Part shown: piece by piece, positions 1-7,583 of the stretch
How positions within the stretch are numbered: position 1 is the stretch's first letter
How the letters are laid out: every line of letters begins with the position of its first letter
Assembly (NCBI GenBank): GCA_910575775.1
Contig: CAJTEY010000002.1
Span: 1 to 64,000 of the forward strand
Direction of reading: 5' to 3'
DNA: 64,000 bases
Source: Lachnospiraceae bacterium
GTDB lineage: Bacteria > Bacillota > Clostridia > Lachnospirales > Lachnospiraceae
Position numbers and translations under genes: made by a program
Notes under the pieces: generated by a model
Seen by the model: only the letters and a program-made list of their open reading frames with translations
Databases searched by the model: none
Told to the model about the DNA's origin: nothing

Positions 1-57
1 AGGTACTGGTTCAAACACTCTGCTGTAAAATACATCAGAATATATGAGCCAGTACCT
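1..57. repeat. Inverted repeat at window edge
   Basis: The first 12 bases (AGGTACTGGTTC) are repeated in inverted orientation at 46-57 with one mismatch, separated by about 33 bases. It could be a terminator-like hairpin or a recombination remnant upstream of the GNAT gene. The window edge prevents a decision. Confidence 0.4.
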
Positions 58-218
58 TCATTTAATTTGACGAATATAAGAAAGATCTGGAGCACCTAGG
101 GTGCTGGATAACAGAATATCCGTTACTGGATAATTTTCTTTATGAAGCAATCTTTATTCCAGAGGGTATCGAACCTCCATCCAAAAGTATTATTTCATCT
201 CCCGAATTACAGATTTAT

Positions 219-554
219 GTGAAGCATTTCGGGGAATCCAAAGATGATTGGGGATTAGTGGCAGAGGTTGGCGGTAAGATTGTTGGGGCTGTTTGGGTTC
301 GCATTATGAACGATTACGGACATATAGATGATGAAACGCCCTCTTTGGCAATCTCTCTTTATAAAAAATACCGGGGCTTTGGCATTGGAACGGCTATGAT
401 GAAAGAAATTCTTACCCTGCTTAAATCACATGGGTACAGCCGAGTTTCCCTTTCTGTTCAAAAAGCTAATTATGCGGCAAAGATGTATCTAAAGATTGGC
501 TTTGAGATTGTAAGGGAGAATGAAGAAGAATATATTATGGTGTACTACCTATAA
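219..554 (+). CDS. GNAT family N-acetyltransferase (5' end altered)
   Basis: GNAT-fold acetyltransferase that would transfer an acetyl group from acetyl-CoA to an unidentified amine. The acetyl-CoA site is visible as YRGFGIGTAMM, followed by the C-terminal NYAAKMYLKIGFE helix and strand typical of the family. The first canonical start in frame is GTG at 219. However, the frame is open back to 66, and the segment translated from about 132 (NFLYEAIFIPEG) reads like the true family N-terminus. No ATG, GTG or TTG occurs between 66 and 219 in this frame. The 5' end has therefore probably been lost or rearranged, and the gene may be inactive. It is followed after 38 bp by a second acetyltransferase gene. 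Confidence 0.7.
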   Translation: MKHFGESKDDWGLVAEVGGKIVGAVWVRIMNDYGHIDDETPSLAISLYKKYRGFGIGTAMMKEILTLLKSHGYSRVSLSVQKANYAAKMYLKIGFEIVRENEEEYIMVYYL

Positions 555-592
555 CAAATTTATAAATAAATTGGAGAAAGGACATTCCATTT

Positions 593-1099
593 ATGAGAAT
601 CCGACCGTATATATCAAGCAAAGATTACGAATATGTATCAAAATGGATTGATGACGAAAGAACTCATGCTTTTTGGTGTGCAAACCTTTTGCCATACCCC
701 ATGACACAAAAATCTTTCCATGATTTATTAGAGAAAAATGCAATGGACTGGACGGACAGTGCTTATGTCGCAACTGAAAACAGCGGACAGGCAGTAGGCT
801 TCTTCTGTTATTCTGTCAATACAGCAGACAATATTGGTTTTCTTAAATTTGTTATTGTTGATAAAACCAAACGTGGAAAAGGTTACGGAAAAGAAATGCT
901 GAATCTGTCTCTGCAATTCGCTTTTCAGATAACCGGCGCAAAAGCGGTTCAACTAAATGTTTTCAGTGAAAACGTATTAGCAAAGCAATGTTATGAAAAA
1001 GTCGGCTTTGCTGAAAGAAAGATTGACAAAGATGTATTTTCCTATAAAGACGAGTTGTGGAGCAGGTGTAACATGATAATTTCAAAACAATCACTCTAA
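593..1099 (+). CDS. GNAT family N-acetyltransferase
   Basis: A 168-residue single-domain acetyltransferase. The acetyl-CoA-binding motif KRGKGYGKEML is near residues 91-101, and the family C-terminal motif with NVFSENVLAKQCYEKVGF follows. The start at 593 has a good ribosome-binding site (GGAGAAAGG). The substrate cannot be read from sequence; small amines, aminoglycosides or protein N-termini are all possible. It sits in a same-strand run with the preceding GNAT and the following XRE regulator, as cargo of element A. Confidence 0.85.
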   Translation: MRIRPYISSKDYEYVSKWIDDERTHAFWCANLLPYPMTQKSFHDLLEKNAMDWTDSAYVATENSGQAVGFFCYSVNTADNIGFLKFVIVDKTKRGKGYGKEMLNLSLQFAFQITGAKAVQLNVFSENVLAKQCYEKVGFAERKIDKDVFSYKDELWSRCNMIISKQSL

Positions 1100-1121
1100 T
1101 TTTCAGAAAGGACACATGACT

Positions 1122-1697
1122 ATGGTATTAGGAGAACGGATAAAGAGAATACGCACGTTCCGGGGCTTGACACAGCGTGAATTAGGCTTGAAATTGGGAT
1201 ATGAGGAACGTAATGCTGATGTTCGTATCGCACAGTATGAATCTGGCTATCGTGTTCCCAAAAACAACACTTTAATGGAAATGGCAAAGATACTGAACGT
1301 CAATTATATCCATTTTATTGGCGTTACCCCCGGCTGCGCCGAAGATATTATGCTTACATTCCTTTGGCTTGATGAAGATGACCGCAGCACGATCCATTTA
1401 TTTCAGCTTGTACGCAATCCCGGCAAATGCAACGCTTCTGATGATAAATCGGTGCGTTACTACGACAATGACGATTGGCCTGCTCATGCCCCGGTGGGTA
1501 TGTGGCTAGAGTACGGTTTAGTCAATGATTTCATGCGAGAGTGGTGTCTGCGGAAAGAGCAGTTGAAGAATGGAGAGATTTCAGAGGACGAGTATTTTGA
1601 GTGGAAAATCAACTGGCCTGCTACGAGCAGTAGTGTTGATGAAAAAGGGCATGACAAGAAAAATAATAGTTATCAGTGGAGAATAAACAATGGATAA
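1122..1697 (+). CDS. XRE-family transcriptional regulator
   Basis: An N-terminal helix-turn-helix of the Cro/C1 type covers residues about 4-60 (GERIKRIRTFRGLTQRELG and following). A C-terminal region of unknown function ends in an acidic, tryptophan-rich segment. ATG at 1122 is preferred over ATG at 1116 because it lies 9 bases from AGAAAGGA. The protein is a clear paralogue of the regulator at 9087-9647 in element B, sharing DVR-AQYE and the late EDEY/EEYD-W region. It probably controls element A genes. It overlaps the start of the next gene by 8 bases, suggesting coupling. Confidence 0.85.
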   Translation: MVLGERIKRIRTFRGLTQRELGLKLGYEERNADVRIAQYESGYRVPKNNTLMEMAKILNVNYIHFIGVTPGCAEDIMLTFLWLDEDDRSTIHLFQLVRNPGKCNASDDKSVRYYDNDDWPAHAPVGMWLEYGLVNDFMREWCLRKEQLKNGEISEDEYFEWKINWPATSSSVDEKGHDKKNNSYQWRINNG

Positions 1698-2547
1698 TTT
1701 ACAATATGATAGTTTTTATAAATTTATTATTTCAGTAGGCATTGTTCTAATTGTTGCACCATTATTCTACTTACACTATTTAGTTTCTGGTTCCTACGAT
1801 ATTATGATTTCACAGGAAGAAGCAAACAATTTATCACAAATTTCTTCCGACTTTTTGAGCATCAAAATCCAGTATATACACGCTATATTTGAATATTTGC
1901 CCATTGTTTGTCTGGTATCTATTAGTATTGGTATCTTTTTTACTCTATGGGGCAGTTTGAAATGGCTTCATATCCAAAAAACATTAGATAAAATAACAAA
2001 ATTAGATTTAGAAGAAAAAGAATTGCATATTCAGAGTATGTCTGCACAAGAAATTGCAGAAAAAGTCATCCAAGAAGATATTGAAAATCATGAAGCAATA
2101 AACACTGATCCTCAAAAAATCCATTCCTATACAACAACTTCCTCCAGAATCCGAAAAGCTTTTGAAGTGGAAGAAGCCAGTTATAATTATTTAAAGAAGA
2201 AACTCAAAAGAAAATATAATGTACTTCAAAATGTAAAGGTCGGAAACTATGAATATGATATTATTGCAACTTCAAAATATAATAATATTGACTTGCTATA
2301 TGAGATAAAATGTTGGAATAACCCCGTAACAAAATCTACTCTTGTCCGATTTATTAGCAAAATCGAACAACGTGGTGTTGCATATGAAAATACTGTACAT
2401 AGAAATTTTCGATTTATCATTTTAATTGTATATTCAGCAGATATACCGACTGAAACAACAGACTATTTAAACAACCTTATTAAAAATAGAAATTTATCGT
2501 TTATCTCCGTTGAAGCTATAAGTGAAAATCAACTTTTCTCTGTATAG
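1690..2547 (+). CDS. Membrane-anchored protein with PD-(D/E)XK nuclease-like domain
   Basis: A 285-residue protein with two hydrophobic segments near residues 10-32 and 65-90, then a charged helical linker (about 95-150). The C-terminal domain carries NYEYDIIATS, then LLYEIKCW, the D...ExK arrangement of restriction-endonuclease-like folds. From family knowledge this would be a metal-dependent nuclease fold. Activity is inference. The coding sequence overlaps the XRE regulator by 8 bases, and its stop codon touches the first GGTATCA arm repeat of the element end, so it is the last gene of element A. A defence or exclusion role is possible but unproven. Confidence 0.6.
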   Translation: MDNLQYDSFYKFIISVGIVLIVAPLFYLHYLVSGSYDIMISQEEANNLSQISSDFLSIKIQYIHAIFEYLPIVCLVSISIGIFFTLWGSLKWLHIQKTLDKITKLDLEEKELHIQSMSAQEIAEKVIQEDIENHEAINTDPQKIHSYTTTSSRIRKAFEVEEASYNYLKKKLKRKYNVLQNVKVGNYEYDIIATSKYNNIDLLYEIKCWNNPVTKSTLVRFISKIEQRGVAYENTVHRNFRFIILIVYSADIPTETTDYLNNLIKNRNLSFISVEAISENQLFSV

Positions 2548-2564
2548 GTATCAAAAAGGTATCA
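2547..2564 (+). repeat. Arm-type repeats, right end of element A
   Basis: Two GGTATCA copies start at 2547 and 2558, a period of 11 bp. The second copy ends 63 bp before the core. These resemble arm sites bound by the N-terminal domain of tyrosine integrases (Tn916-type logic). Confidence 0.7.
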
Positions 2565-2626
2565 CGCCCCAAATCAAAAGCCGGAAAGTCCGCTGTTTAT
2601 GCGGCTTCCTGGCTTTCTGTTTACTA

Positions 2627-2635
2627 TTCGAACTC
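2627..2635. other. Attachment core between elements A and B
   Basis: TTCGAACTC on the plus strand. Read on the minus strand it gives GAG TTC GAA TAG, the last codons Glu-Phe-Glu-stop of guaA. It matches the living guaA end at 28245-28253 with one difference. Confidence 0.75.
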
Positions 2636-2738
2636 GGCGTGTTCTTCGTTGCTCTTAACTATATTTGTTTAAGTTTTATGCAAATACACGCCATTTTTTA
2701 CTTCAATTACATCATTTATTCTGGCTTACTGATTTTCT

Positions 2739-2756
2739 GTTGCCAAAATGTTGCCA
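2739..2756 (+). repeat. Arm-type repeats, left end of element B
   Basis: GTTGCCA at 2739-2745 and 2750-2756, 11-bp period, 104 bp inside the left core. The same motif in the same orientation recurs at the right end of B. Confidence 0.75.
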
Positions 2757-3041
2757 CGCATTTATTATAGCAAAACCCTGTAATTTGACAACCCATTTTT
2801 GAAATGTTACGCAATAAAAGCCGTTTTCAATGATAAAAGTACAGAATATCCCCTACGTTCATTTTACAGTTGAAAGTTCTCGCAAAATAAGACTTTCAAA
2901 ACGCCTAATGCGTAACACGACACCTCTTTTCTCCTTATCCAACCTTAATACATGGTGCTAGCACCATGTATTTTATACAGTTAAGGAAAATTCTACTATG
3001 CATACTATTTCTAAAATGGAAAGAATATATTCGATTATTTT

Positions 3042-3926
3042 TTACCTATAATCAGGTATTCCCAACCGTTGTGCTGCCTCTCTCCAATACTTCTCATCTT
3101 CAGAATCCTGTTCCCCCGCTTCTCTTGCCAATTTATTCGCCAACTCAACTAATTGTGATGAATAGTCAGTTCCTGTTAAGAGAATTTGTATATTACTATT
3201 TACAAACCATGGTGCTTTACTAAGCAAACCGCTTTTTCTTATATCCTGCACGACCTTCTTATTGTCATAAGGAATCTTTAAAAAAGTAGGGTTCCATGCT
3301 ATCTTACCATTTGTACAAAAATCTTCAATAATCATACACTGCGCATAACCGCAAATGCCAATAGCAATTCCTACTGAACCACAATTATAATAATGTTTCC
3401 CTTGATATTCCAATTCACCCGGCAAATGTGTATGTGCACAAATCAAATAATCTGTATTAATCTTTTTTAACCATTCTTTGGTATTTTCCCCCTCAATAAG
3501 CAAACGCTCACGGGAACTTACAGGAGAACCATGACAAATAGTTACATCTGGATAGCCCATTTTTGAGTACTGATAGGAAATTGGTAAATGTTCAAAAAAA
3601 AGAAAATCTTTTTCATTTAATTGCCTATATGCAAACAAAAGATTGCCTGTAGCCGAATTCCATCTCCATTTTCCATTTTCAACACCTTGCGCAATTATCC
3701 TTCTTTGTTCCAACATATAATCTTCTCTGTTTCCTCTAAGGAATATACAATTATGCTTTGAACAAAAATCATACACATAATCTATCGTTTCCCGTGTGTA
3801 AGGAGTATCTGAAATATAATCTCCAAGAAAAAAGTATTCATCACAAGGAACCGATTTCATGTATGAAATACAGGCTTTGAGTGCAATAATATTACCATGT
3901 ATGTCCGATATGATACCGATTTTCAT
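3042..3926 (-). CDS. Metallophosphoesterase family protein
   Basis: A 294-residue calcineurin-like phosphoesterase. Metal-binding motifs are visible in order: SDIHGN at residues 7-12, GDYISD near 35, GNRED near 66, CHGSP near 130 and CAHTHLP near 163. The family hydrolyses phosphoesters using two metal ions; YfcE/ApaH-like members act on nucleotides or phosphodiesters, and the substrate here is unknown. The protein is longer than the minimal YfcE fold because of a C-terminal extension of about 90 residues. It is cargo at the left side of element B, separated from the mobilization genes by 156 bp. Confidence 0.85.
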   Translation of the reverse strand: MKIGIISDIHGNIIALKACISYMKSVPCDEYFFLGDYISDTPYTRETIDYVYDFCSKHNCIFLRGNREDYMLEQRRIIAQGVENGKWRWNSATGNLLFAYRQLNEKDFLFFEHLPISYQYSKMGYPDVTICHGSPVSSRERLLIEGENTKEWLKKINTDYLICAHTHLPGELEYQGKHYYNCGSVGIAIGICGYAQCMIIEDFCTNGKIAWNPTFLKIPYDNKKVVQDIRKSGLLSKAPWFVNSNIQILLTGTDYSSQLVELANKLAREAGEQDSEDEKYWREAAQRLGIPDYR

Positions 3927-4082
3927 AATTAACTTCCTTTTTTATAATTTCATTTTATCTAGGATACATATGATTGCTTTATTACGCAAAACACTAAAAT
4001 TTACTTTCTTTTGATTATACCACTCCCACTTTCCATTTTCCACATAAATATGTGGCATGGCAGCCGCCATGCCACACACTTC

Positions 4083-4397
4083 TTATCGTTCCAACGATTT
4101 TTCAATCTTCCATTTCTGCCCTTTCAAATCGTTCTGCTTTTCATACAGATTATTGCGTTCTTTGCAGAGTTCTTTCATACGCTCCAACTGCGCCCGCACT
4201 CCCTCCCGGCAATCCGGCTCTATCTTCTTATATTCCCCGGTCAGATTTCGGATTGTATTGTTGTTTTCCTTTATCTGCTCCGAAAGGCATACCCAATCTA
4301 TCAGATTTTGCACTTCCTTATCTGTTTCGTAAAGGTCTGTTTCTGCTACGATTTTAGCACACAGCCGTATCATAACTTTCTTTTCCATATCGGTCAT
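4083..4397 (-). CDS. Small helical protein linked to relaxase gene
   Basis: About 104 residues, charged and mostly helical, with a C-terminal coiled-coil-like stretch (ERMKELCKERNNLYEKQ). I do not recognise a named family. ATG at 4397 is chosen because GGAAAGGGG lies upstream at suitable distance. It follows the relaxase gene by 19 bp on the same strand, so it is probably cotranscribed and may have an accessory role in mobilization. That role is inference from position only. Confidence 0.6.
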   Translation of the reverse strand: MTDMEKKVMIRLCAKIVAETDLYETDKEVQNLIDWVCLSEQIKENNNTIRNLTGEYKKIEPDCREGVRAQLERMKELCKERNNLYEKQNDLKGQKWKIEKSLER

Positions 4398-4416
4398 ATC
4401 TACCAATTCCCCTTTC

Positions 4417-5787
4417 CTATCGGCTCATTTCAAAGGCACGTTTTGGGCGTTTATTTGCCTTTTCTGCCTGTTCTAATGCCTTTGACCGTTCCACTATCGA
4501 CTGTACCTGTTCCCTGCCTAAATGACGCTCCAAACGCCCCAAATCAGACGTTTTCTCCTGCAATCGGTCTATGGTGTCGCTCTGCTCCATAACCTTATCT
4601 GTCAAGCGGCTAATCTGTTTCTGTTGTCCGTACACTTTGGCGGTCAGCTTCTTGCTTTGTTCTGCAAGCTGTACGCATTTGATAGTCAGATTTTTTACCA
4701 CTTCTTTCAATTTCTCCACAAGCGGTAAAGCCTTTTTATCACGATAAGCCTTTGCGCTCATCAATGCCCCCGGCTCTGCCAACTGCCATTTTACATCTTC
4801 ATCATAGGCGTGAATGTTGCGCTCCATATCCTCTTTTGACTGTACCATTTTGTTAAGTTCCTGCTGTAACTTTTTCTGCTGTTTTTCCAACTTTTCATTT
4901 TCGGATAACAACTTTTCTTTATCCTCTGCCAGTGTTTCCGTCTGCTCTTTCAGAAGATGATTTGTAGCGGTAAGTTCCGATACTTCCTGCCGGATTGCTT
5001 CGCCCTCTTTCCGTATCTGCTCCGTTTCCTGTCCTGCCGCAATCTGCTGATGACGAATATTAGATAATTCCTCTTTACTGCCGGAAATGGTCTGTTCCAA
5101 TTCTGCAACTTCTTTTTGCCGTTCCTGCTTCTCATAATCGAGTACAGACAAATGTTTGTTATGTGTGCCTAACTGTTTCCACTGTACGCCATGCCGCACC
5201 ATGACTTTTGAAAGTTCCTGCTTCTCCGCTTCAATCCATTCATTCCATTCCGTCATTCCCCTTGTGCCGCCTTTAAAGCCCTGTTCCGACAATGCGCCTT
5301 TGAGGGAAACTCTCGTATCAAGTCCACGCTTGCTATTGCAGATAAAAGGGACAAAATCAATGTGAATGTGCGGTGTCTGCTCGTCCATATGCAAGTGGCT
5401 TGAGAATACAAACAGGTTCGGATTTCTTTTCTGAAACTGCTCCATAAACTCACATAAAATCTCTTTTGCCAACTGCCCCTCATTGCTCTGCACATTCATA
5501 TCGTCCTTATTGCCGATTTGGAAAATCACCTCATAAAATAATTTCTCCTGCTTTCCCCGACGTATTTTCTCATAGTAATCATCAATCTTTCGGTCACTCC
5601 GTTTCTGCTTTGCGTTGTAGCGTTCCAACGCTTCATCAAAAAGATTGTGATAGACCTCTTTTATATCCGAGTGGCAAAATTCCACGTTATCCCGGCTTCG
5701 TTCCTTATCTACATTCTTTGCGCTAAAGGCTCTCGTATTGTGATTGACCGAACCTTTCCCCATCATGCCGCTAATCGTTCTTTCCAA
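4417..5787 (-). CDS. MobV-family relaxase (Mob/Pre)
   Basis: Plasmid-recombination/mobilization relaxase that nicks oriT and carries the strand into the recipient. The hallmark HMDEQTPHIHID lies at residues about 133-144 of the protein from the chosen start, with the His triad of MobV enzymes. The N-terminus has NHNTR near residue 15, as in the family. From about residue 220 to 430 the protein is a long coiled coil. TTG at 5787 is preferred because GGAGG (5797-5801) sits 9 bases upstream. The longer frame to 5841 would run into the hairpin array. The gene lies next to the predicted oriT and is divergent from nothing; all mobilization genes of B share the minus strand. Confidence 0.88.
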   Translation of the reverse strand: MERTISGMMGKGSVNHNTRAFSAKNVDKERSRDNVEFCHSDIKEVYHNLFDEALERYNAKQKRSDRKIDDYYEKIRRGKQEKLFYEVIFQIGNKDDMNVQSNEGQLAKEILCEFMEQFQKRNPNLFVFSSHLHMDEQTPHIHIDFVPFICNSKRGLDTRVSLKGALSEQGFKGGTRGMTEWNEWIEAEKQELSKVMVRHGVQWKQLGTHNKHLSVLDYEKQERQKEVAELEQTISGSKEELSNIRHQQIAAGQETEQIRKEGEAIRQEVSELTATNHLLKEQTETLAEDKEKLLSENEKLEKQQKKLQQELNKMVQSKEDMERNIHAYDEDVKWQLAEPGALMSAKAYRDKKALPLVEKLKEVVKNLTIKCVQLAEQSKKLTAKVYGQQKQISRLTDKVMEQSDTIDRLQEKTSDLGRLERHLGREQVQSIVERSKALEQAEKANKRPKRAFEMSR

Positions 5788-5823
5788 TAGGCATATCCTC
5801 CACATTCTATATACTGATTTTAC

Positions 5824-6091
5824 TGCGCCGAATAGGCGCAAAGCGAAGTTTCTTCGCTTCGGCTTTGTTACTTTCCCGAAAGTAACGCAAAAGCACTTTC
5901 GACAGGCTACGCTCTATCAAAAGTGCCTTTGCGCCCTGCCGGGGGCAAGCTGTCCGTTGGACAGCATACCGTCCTTGCGGACGTTGGACGGCTATTCGCC
6001 GCTTTACTGCTCCCCATGCGTCGGTTTGCGTCGATAGCGTCGGTATTTTCTATACCACCCCGCTATCAAAAATACCGTCGCAACCGACGCA
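5824..6091. other. Hairpin array, candidate oriT of element B
   Basis: At least eight inverted repeats lie in 270 bp. Examples are 5841-5848/5852-5859, 5867-5875/5878-5886 (GTTACTTTC with GAAAGTAAC), 5893-5899/5920-5926, 5949-5955/5959-5965 (GCTGTCC/GGACAGC), 5970-5974/5979-5983, and a nested set at 6017-6030/6079-6091, 6033-6039/6061-6067 and 6041-6049/6069-6077. Its location directly upstream of the relaxase gene fits an origin of transfer. A structured RNA or single-strand origin is an alternative. Confidence 0.6.
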
Positions 6092-6103
6092 TATCGTCGC
6101 ACC

Positions 6104-7258
6104 TTACTCTTTTTGCTCTAGCCGTTTCAGAATGATTTTTCTCTCATGCCCCCGCTTGTTGTCATAGAAAATGCCATAGTCATTAAGCAACTGGCTGTTC
6201 ACTACATTTAATCTCCGGGAAAGCACATTCGCCGACAACTGCATATCCGGCAACTGTTTCAGAAGTTCCGTTGCTGTCCCCTCCCACTCCTGCATTTCCT
6301 CTGTCAGAAATTCGTTGATTGCTTCAAGTAACGGATTGGGCGGCTGTTTCCAAAGTTCCGTTTCTGCTTTCTGAAATTTCCAAATACATTGTTCCCGGTC
6401 AAATTCGATTGTCAGTTCTTGATCGGGCTGGTCACGCCCCACAATATCCATGACCGCCGTGTTGTCCGTGCGCTTTCTCTTATGCATGATAAACGCCCCG
6501 TCTGCCGCACCGAGAAGCCCGTTTGTGCCGGAAATCATATCAAAGCTGTCCTCAGACTCCAACTTGCGGGTGTGGTGAACCACCAACAGGCAGACACCGT
6601 ATTTATCGCTGAATGATTTCAGCTTTGTCACTATCTCATAGTCACTGGAATAGCTGTACCTGTCCCCGCCGACCTCACGCACCTTTTGGAGCGTGTCAAT
6701 GATAATCAGCCTTGCGTCCTTATGCTCTTTGATGAAACCCTCTAATTCTCCGTCCAGTCCCTCATTCAGCGTCTTTGCCTGCGTTGCAAAAAATAAATTG
6801 TCCGCACACTCCACGCCGAACATGACGGACAGCCGCCGCTGAAGCCTTGCATAATCATCTTCCAGTGCAAGATATAGCACCGTCCCTTTTCTTACTGGAT
6901 AATTCCACAGCGGAAGCCCCATTGCCACATGATAGGCAAGCTGCCCCATGAAGAACGATTTTCCCACTTTCGGCGCACCCACAAAGAGGTAAGTGCCGCC
7001 ATACAGAAAGCCGTCCACAACAGGCGTTCTCGGCGGGTACACCGTATCATATAGTTCTGTCATGGAAACGGTTTGAAGCCCGCCGCCCTGCCCGGATTTC
7101 TCCGGGCAATTTGTGTCAAAGCCACGAAAAACAGTGGCTTGCAGATTGTTTTTTACGTTTTCATTTGCTATAATTTCATTGGATATTTTTTTGTTCGGCT
7201 GTTCTCCATCTGCGCCAACAGATGATACGGGAGCAGTCGATTTCATTTTATTTGTCAT
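6104..7258 (-). CDS. RepA-like AAA ATPase (RecA-fold helicase)
   Basis: A 384-residue RecA-superfamily ATPase of the AAA_25/RepA helicase group. Walker A is GAPKVGKS at residues 94-101, Walker B is LIIIDTLQ near residue 187, and the conserved histidine motif VVHHTRK follows. The first 60 residues look disordered and the C-terminal region has a winged-helix-like segment. Such proteins unwind DNA during plasmid or element replication. Its start overlaps the stop of the MobC-like gene (ATGA at 7255-7258), so translation is probably coupled. This suggests element B replicates at least transiently as a circle. Confidence 0.8.
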   Translation of the reverse strand: MTNKMKSTAPVSSVGADGEQPNKKISNEIIANENVKNNLQATVFRGFDTNCPEKSGQGGGLQTVSMTELYDTVYPPRTPVVDGFLYGGTYLFVGAPKVGKSFFMGQLAYHVAMGLPLWNYPVRKGTVLYLALEDDYARLQRRLSVMFGVECADNLFFATQAKTLNEGLDGELEGFIKEHKDARLIIIDTLQKVREVGGDRYSYSSDYEIVTKLKSFSDKYGVCLLVVHHTRKLESEDSFDMISGTNGLLGAADGAFIMHKRKRTDNTAVMDIVGRDQPDQELTIEFDREQCIWKFQKAETELWKQPPNPLLEAINEFLTEEMQEWEGTATELLKQLPDMQLSANVLSRRLNVVNSQLLNDYGIFYDNKRGHERKIILKRLEQKE

Positions 7259-7578
7259 TCATCTTCCCCTTTCAGACCGTCCAGTGTGATTGCAATAACT
7301 TGTAACGTGTAGAGCAGTTCGTCATTGTCCGGGCTTATGCTTTCCATGCGCTTCAATTCCTCATGGATTGCCGCCATCTGATTTTTCAGTGCCTTATACA
7401 CCCTCGGATTGCCCTGCACCACAACGTCCCGGCATAAGAGCCGCCTTGTGATGTAGTCCTGCTTTGTCAGTCCCGACAATGCCACCAAATCATTTAATAA
7501 CTTTGCTTCTTCGTCCGATACCCGGAACGCCACCGTATGATTGCGCCATCTTCCCTTGTAATCCAGTGATTTTTCCAT
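7255..7578 (-). CDS. MobC-like ribbon-helix-helix mobilization protein
   Basis: A 107-residue protein with an N-terminal motif HTVAFRVSDEEAKLLNDLVALSG typical of MobC/RHH relaxosome accessory proteins, then a helical C-terminal half. These proteins bind near oriT and help the relaxase. It lies between integrase (5 bp away) and the RepA-like gene (4-bp overlap). A longer homologue occupies the same place next to the integrase in element C (11988-12449). Confidence 0.75.
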   Translation of the reverse strand: MEKSLDYKGRWRNHTVAFRVSDEEAKLLNDLVALSGLTKQDYITRRLLCRDVVVQGNPRVYKALKNQMAAIHEELKRMESISPDNDELLYTLQVIAITLDGLKGEDE

Positions 7579-7583
7579 TCTCC

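Larger units (their letters stand above)
1..2635. mobile_element. Element A: right part of a guaA-targeting integrated element
   Basis: This is the right end of an integrated element whose left end lies outside the window. Its right boundary is the guaA-like core at 2627-2635. The core is preceded by a hairpin (2579-2614) and two GGTATCA arm repeats (2547-2553 and 2558-2564). Arm-to-core distance is 63 bp, identical to elements B and C. The 2572-2635 segment also closely resembles 28192-28253, the right end of element C. Visible cargo is two acetyltransferases, an XRE regulator and a membrane nuclease-like protein. No integrase for A is visible. Confidence 0.7.
2548..3041. other. Gene-free junction between elements A and B
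   Basis: No convincing gene is present. The stretch holds the second A arm repeat, a hairpin at 2579-2614 (AGCCGG to CTGGCT), the core at 2627-2635 and the left arm repeats of element B at 2739-2756. From about 2770 to 3040 I see only AT-rich sequence downstream of the phosphoesterase gene, including a small dyad around GCTAGC near 2958. Confidence 0.7.

Noticed and set aside
2522-2770. 82-codon plus-strand frame
   Set aside because: It covers the attachment core and arm repeats, has no ribosome-binding site and encodes only a hydrophobic low-complexity peptide.
3042-5800. Several plus-strand frames of 60-190 codons opposite the phosphoesterase and relaxase genes
   Set aside because: They mirror real minus-strand genes and show no family motifs.
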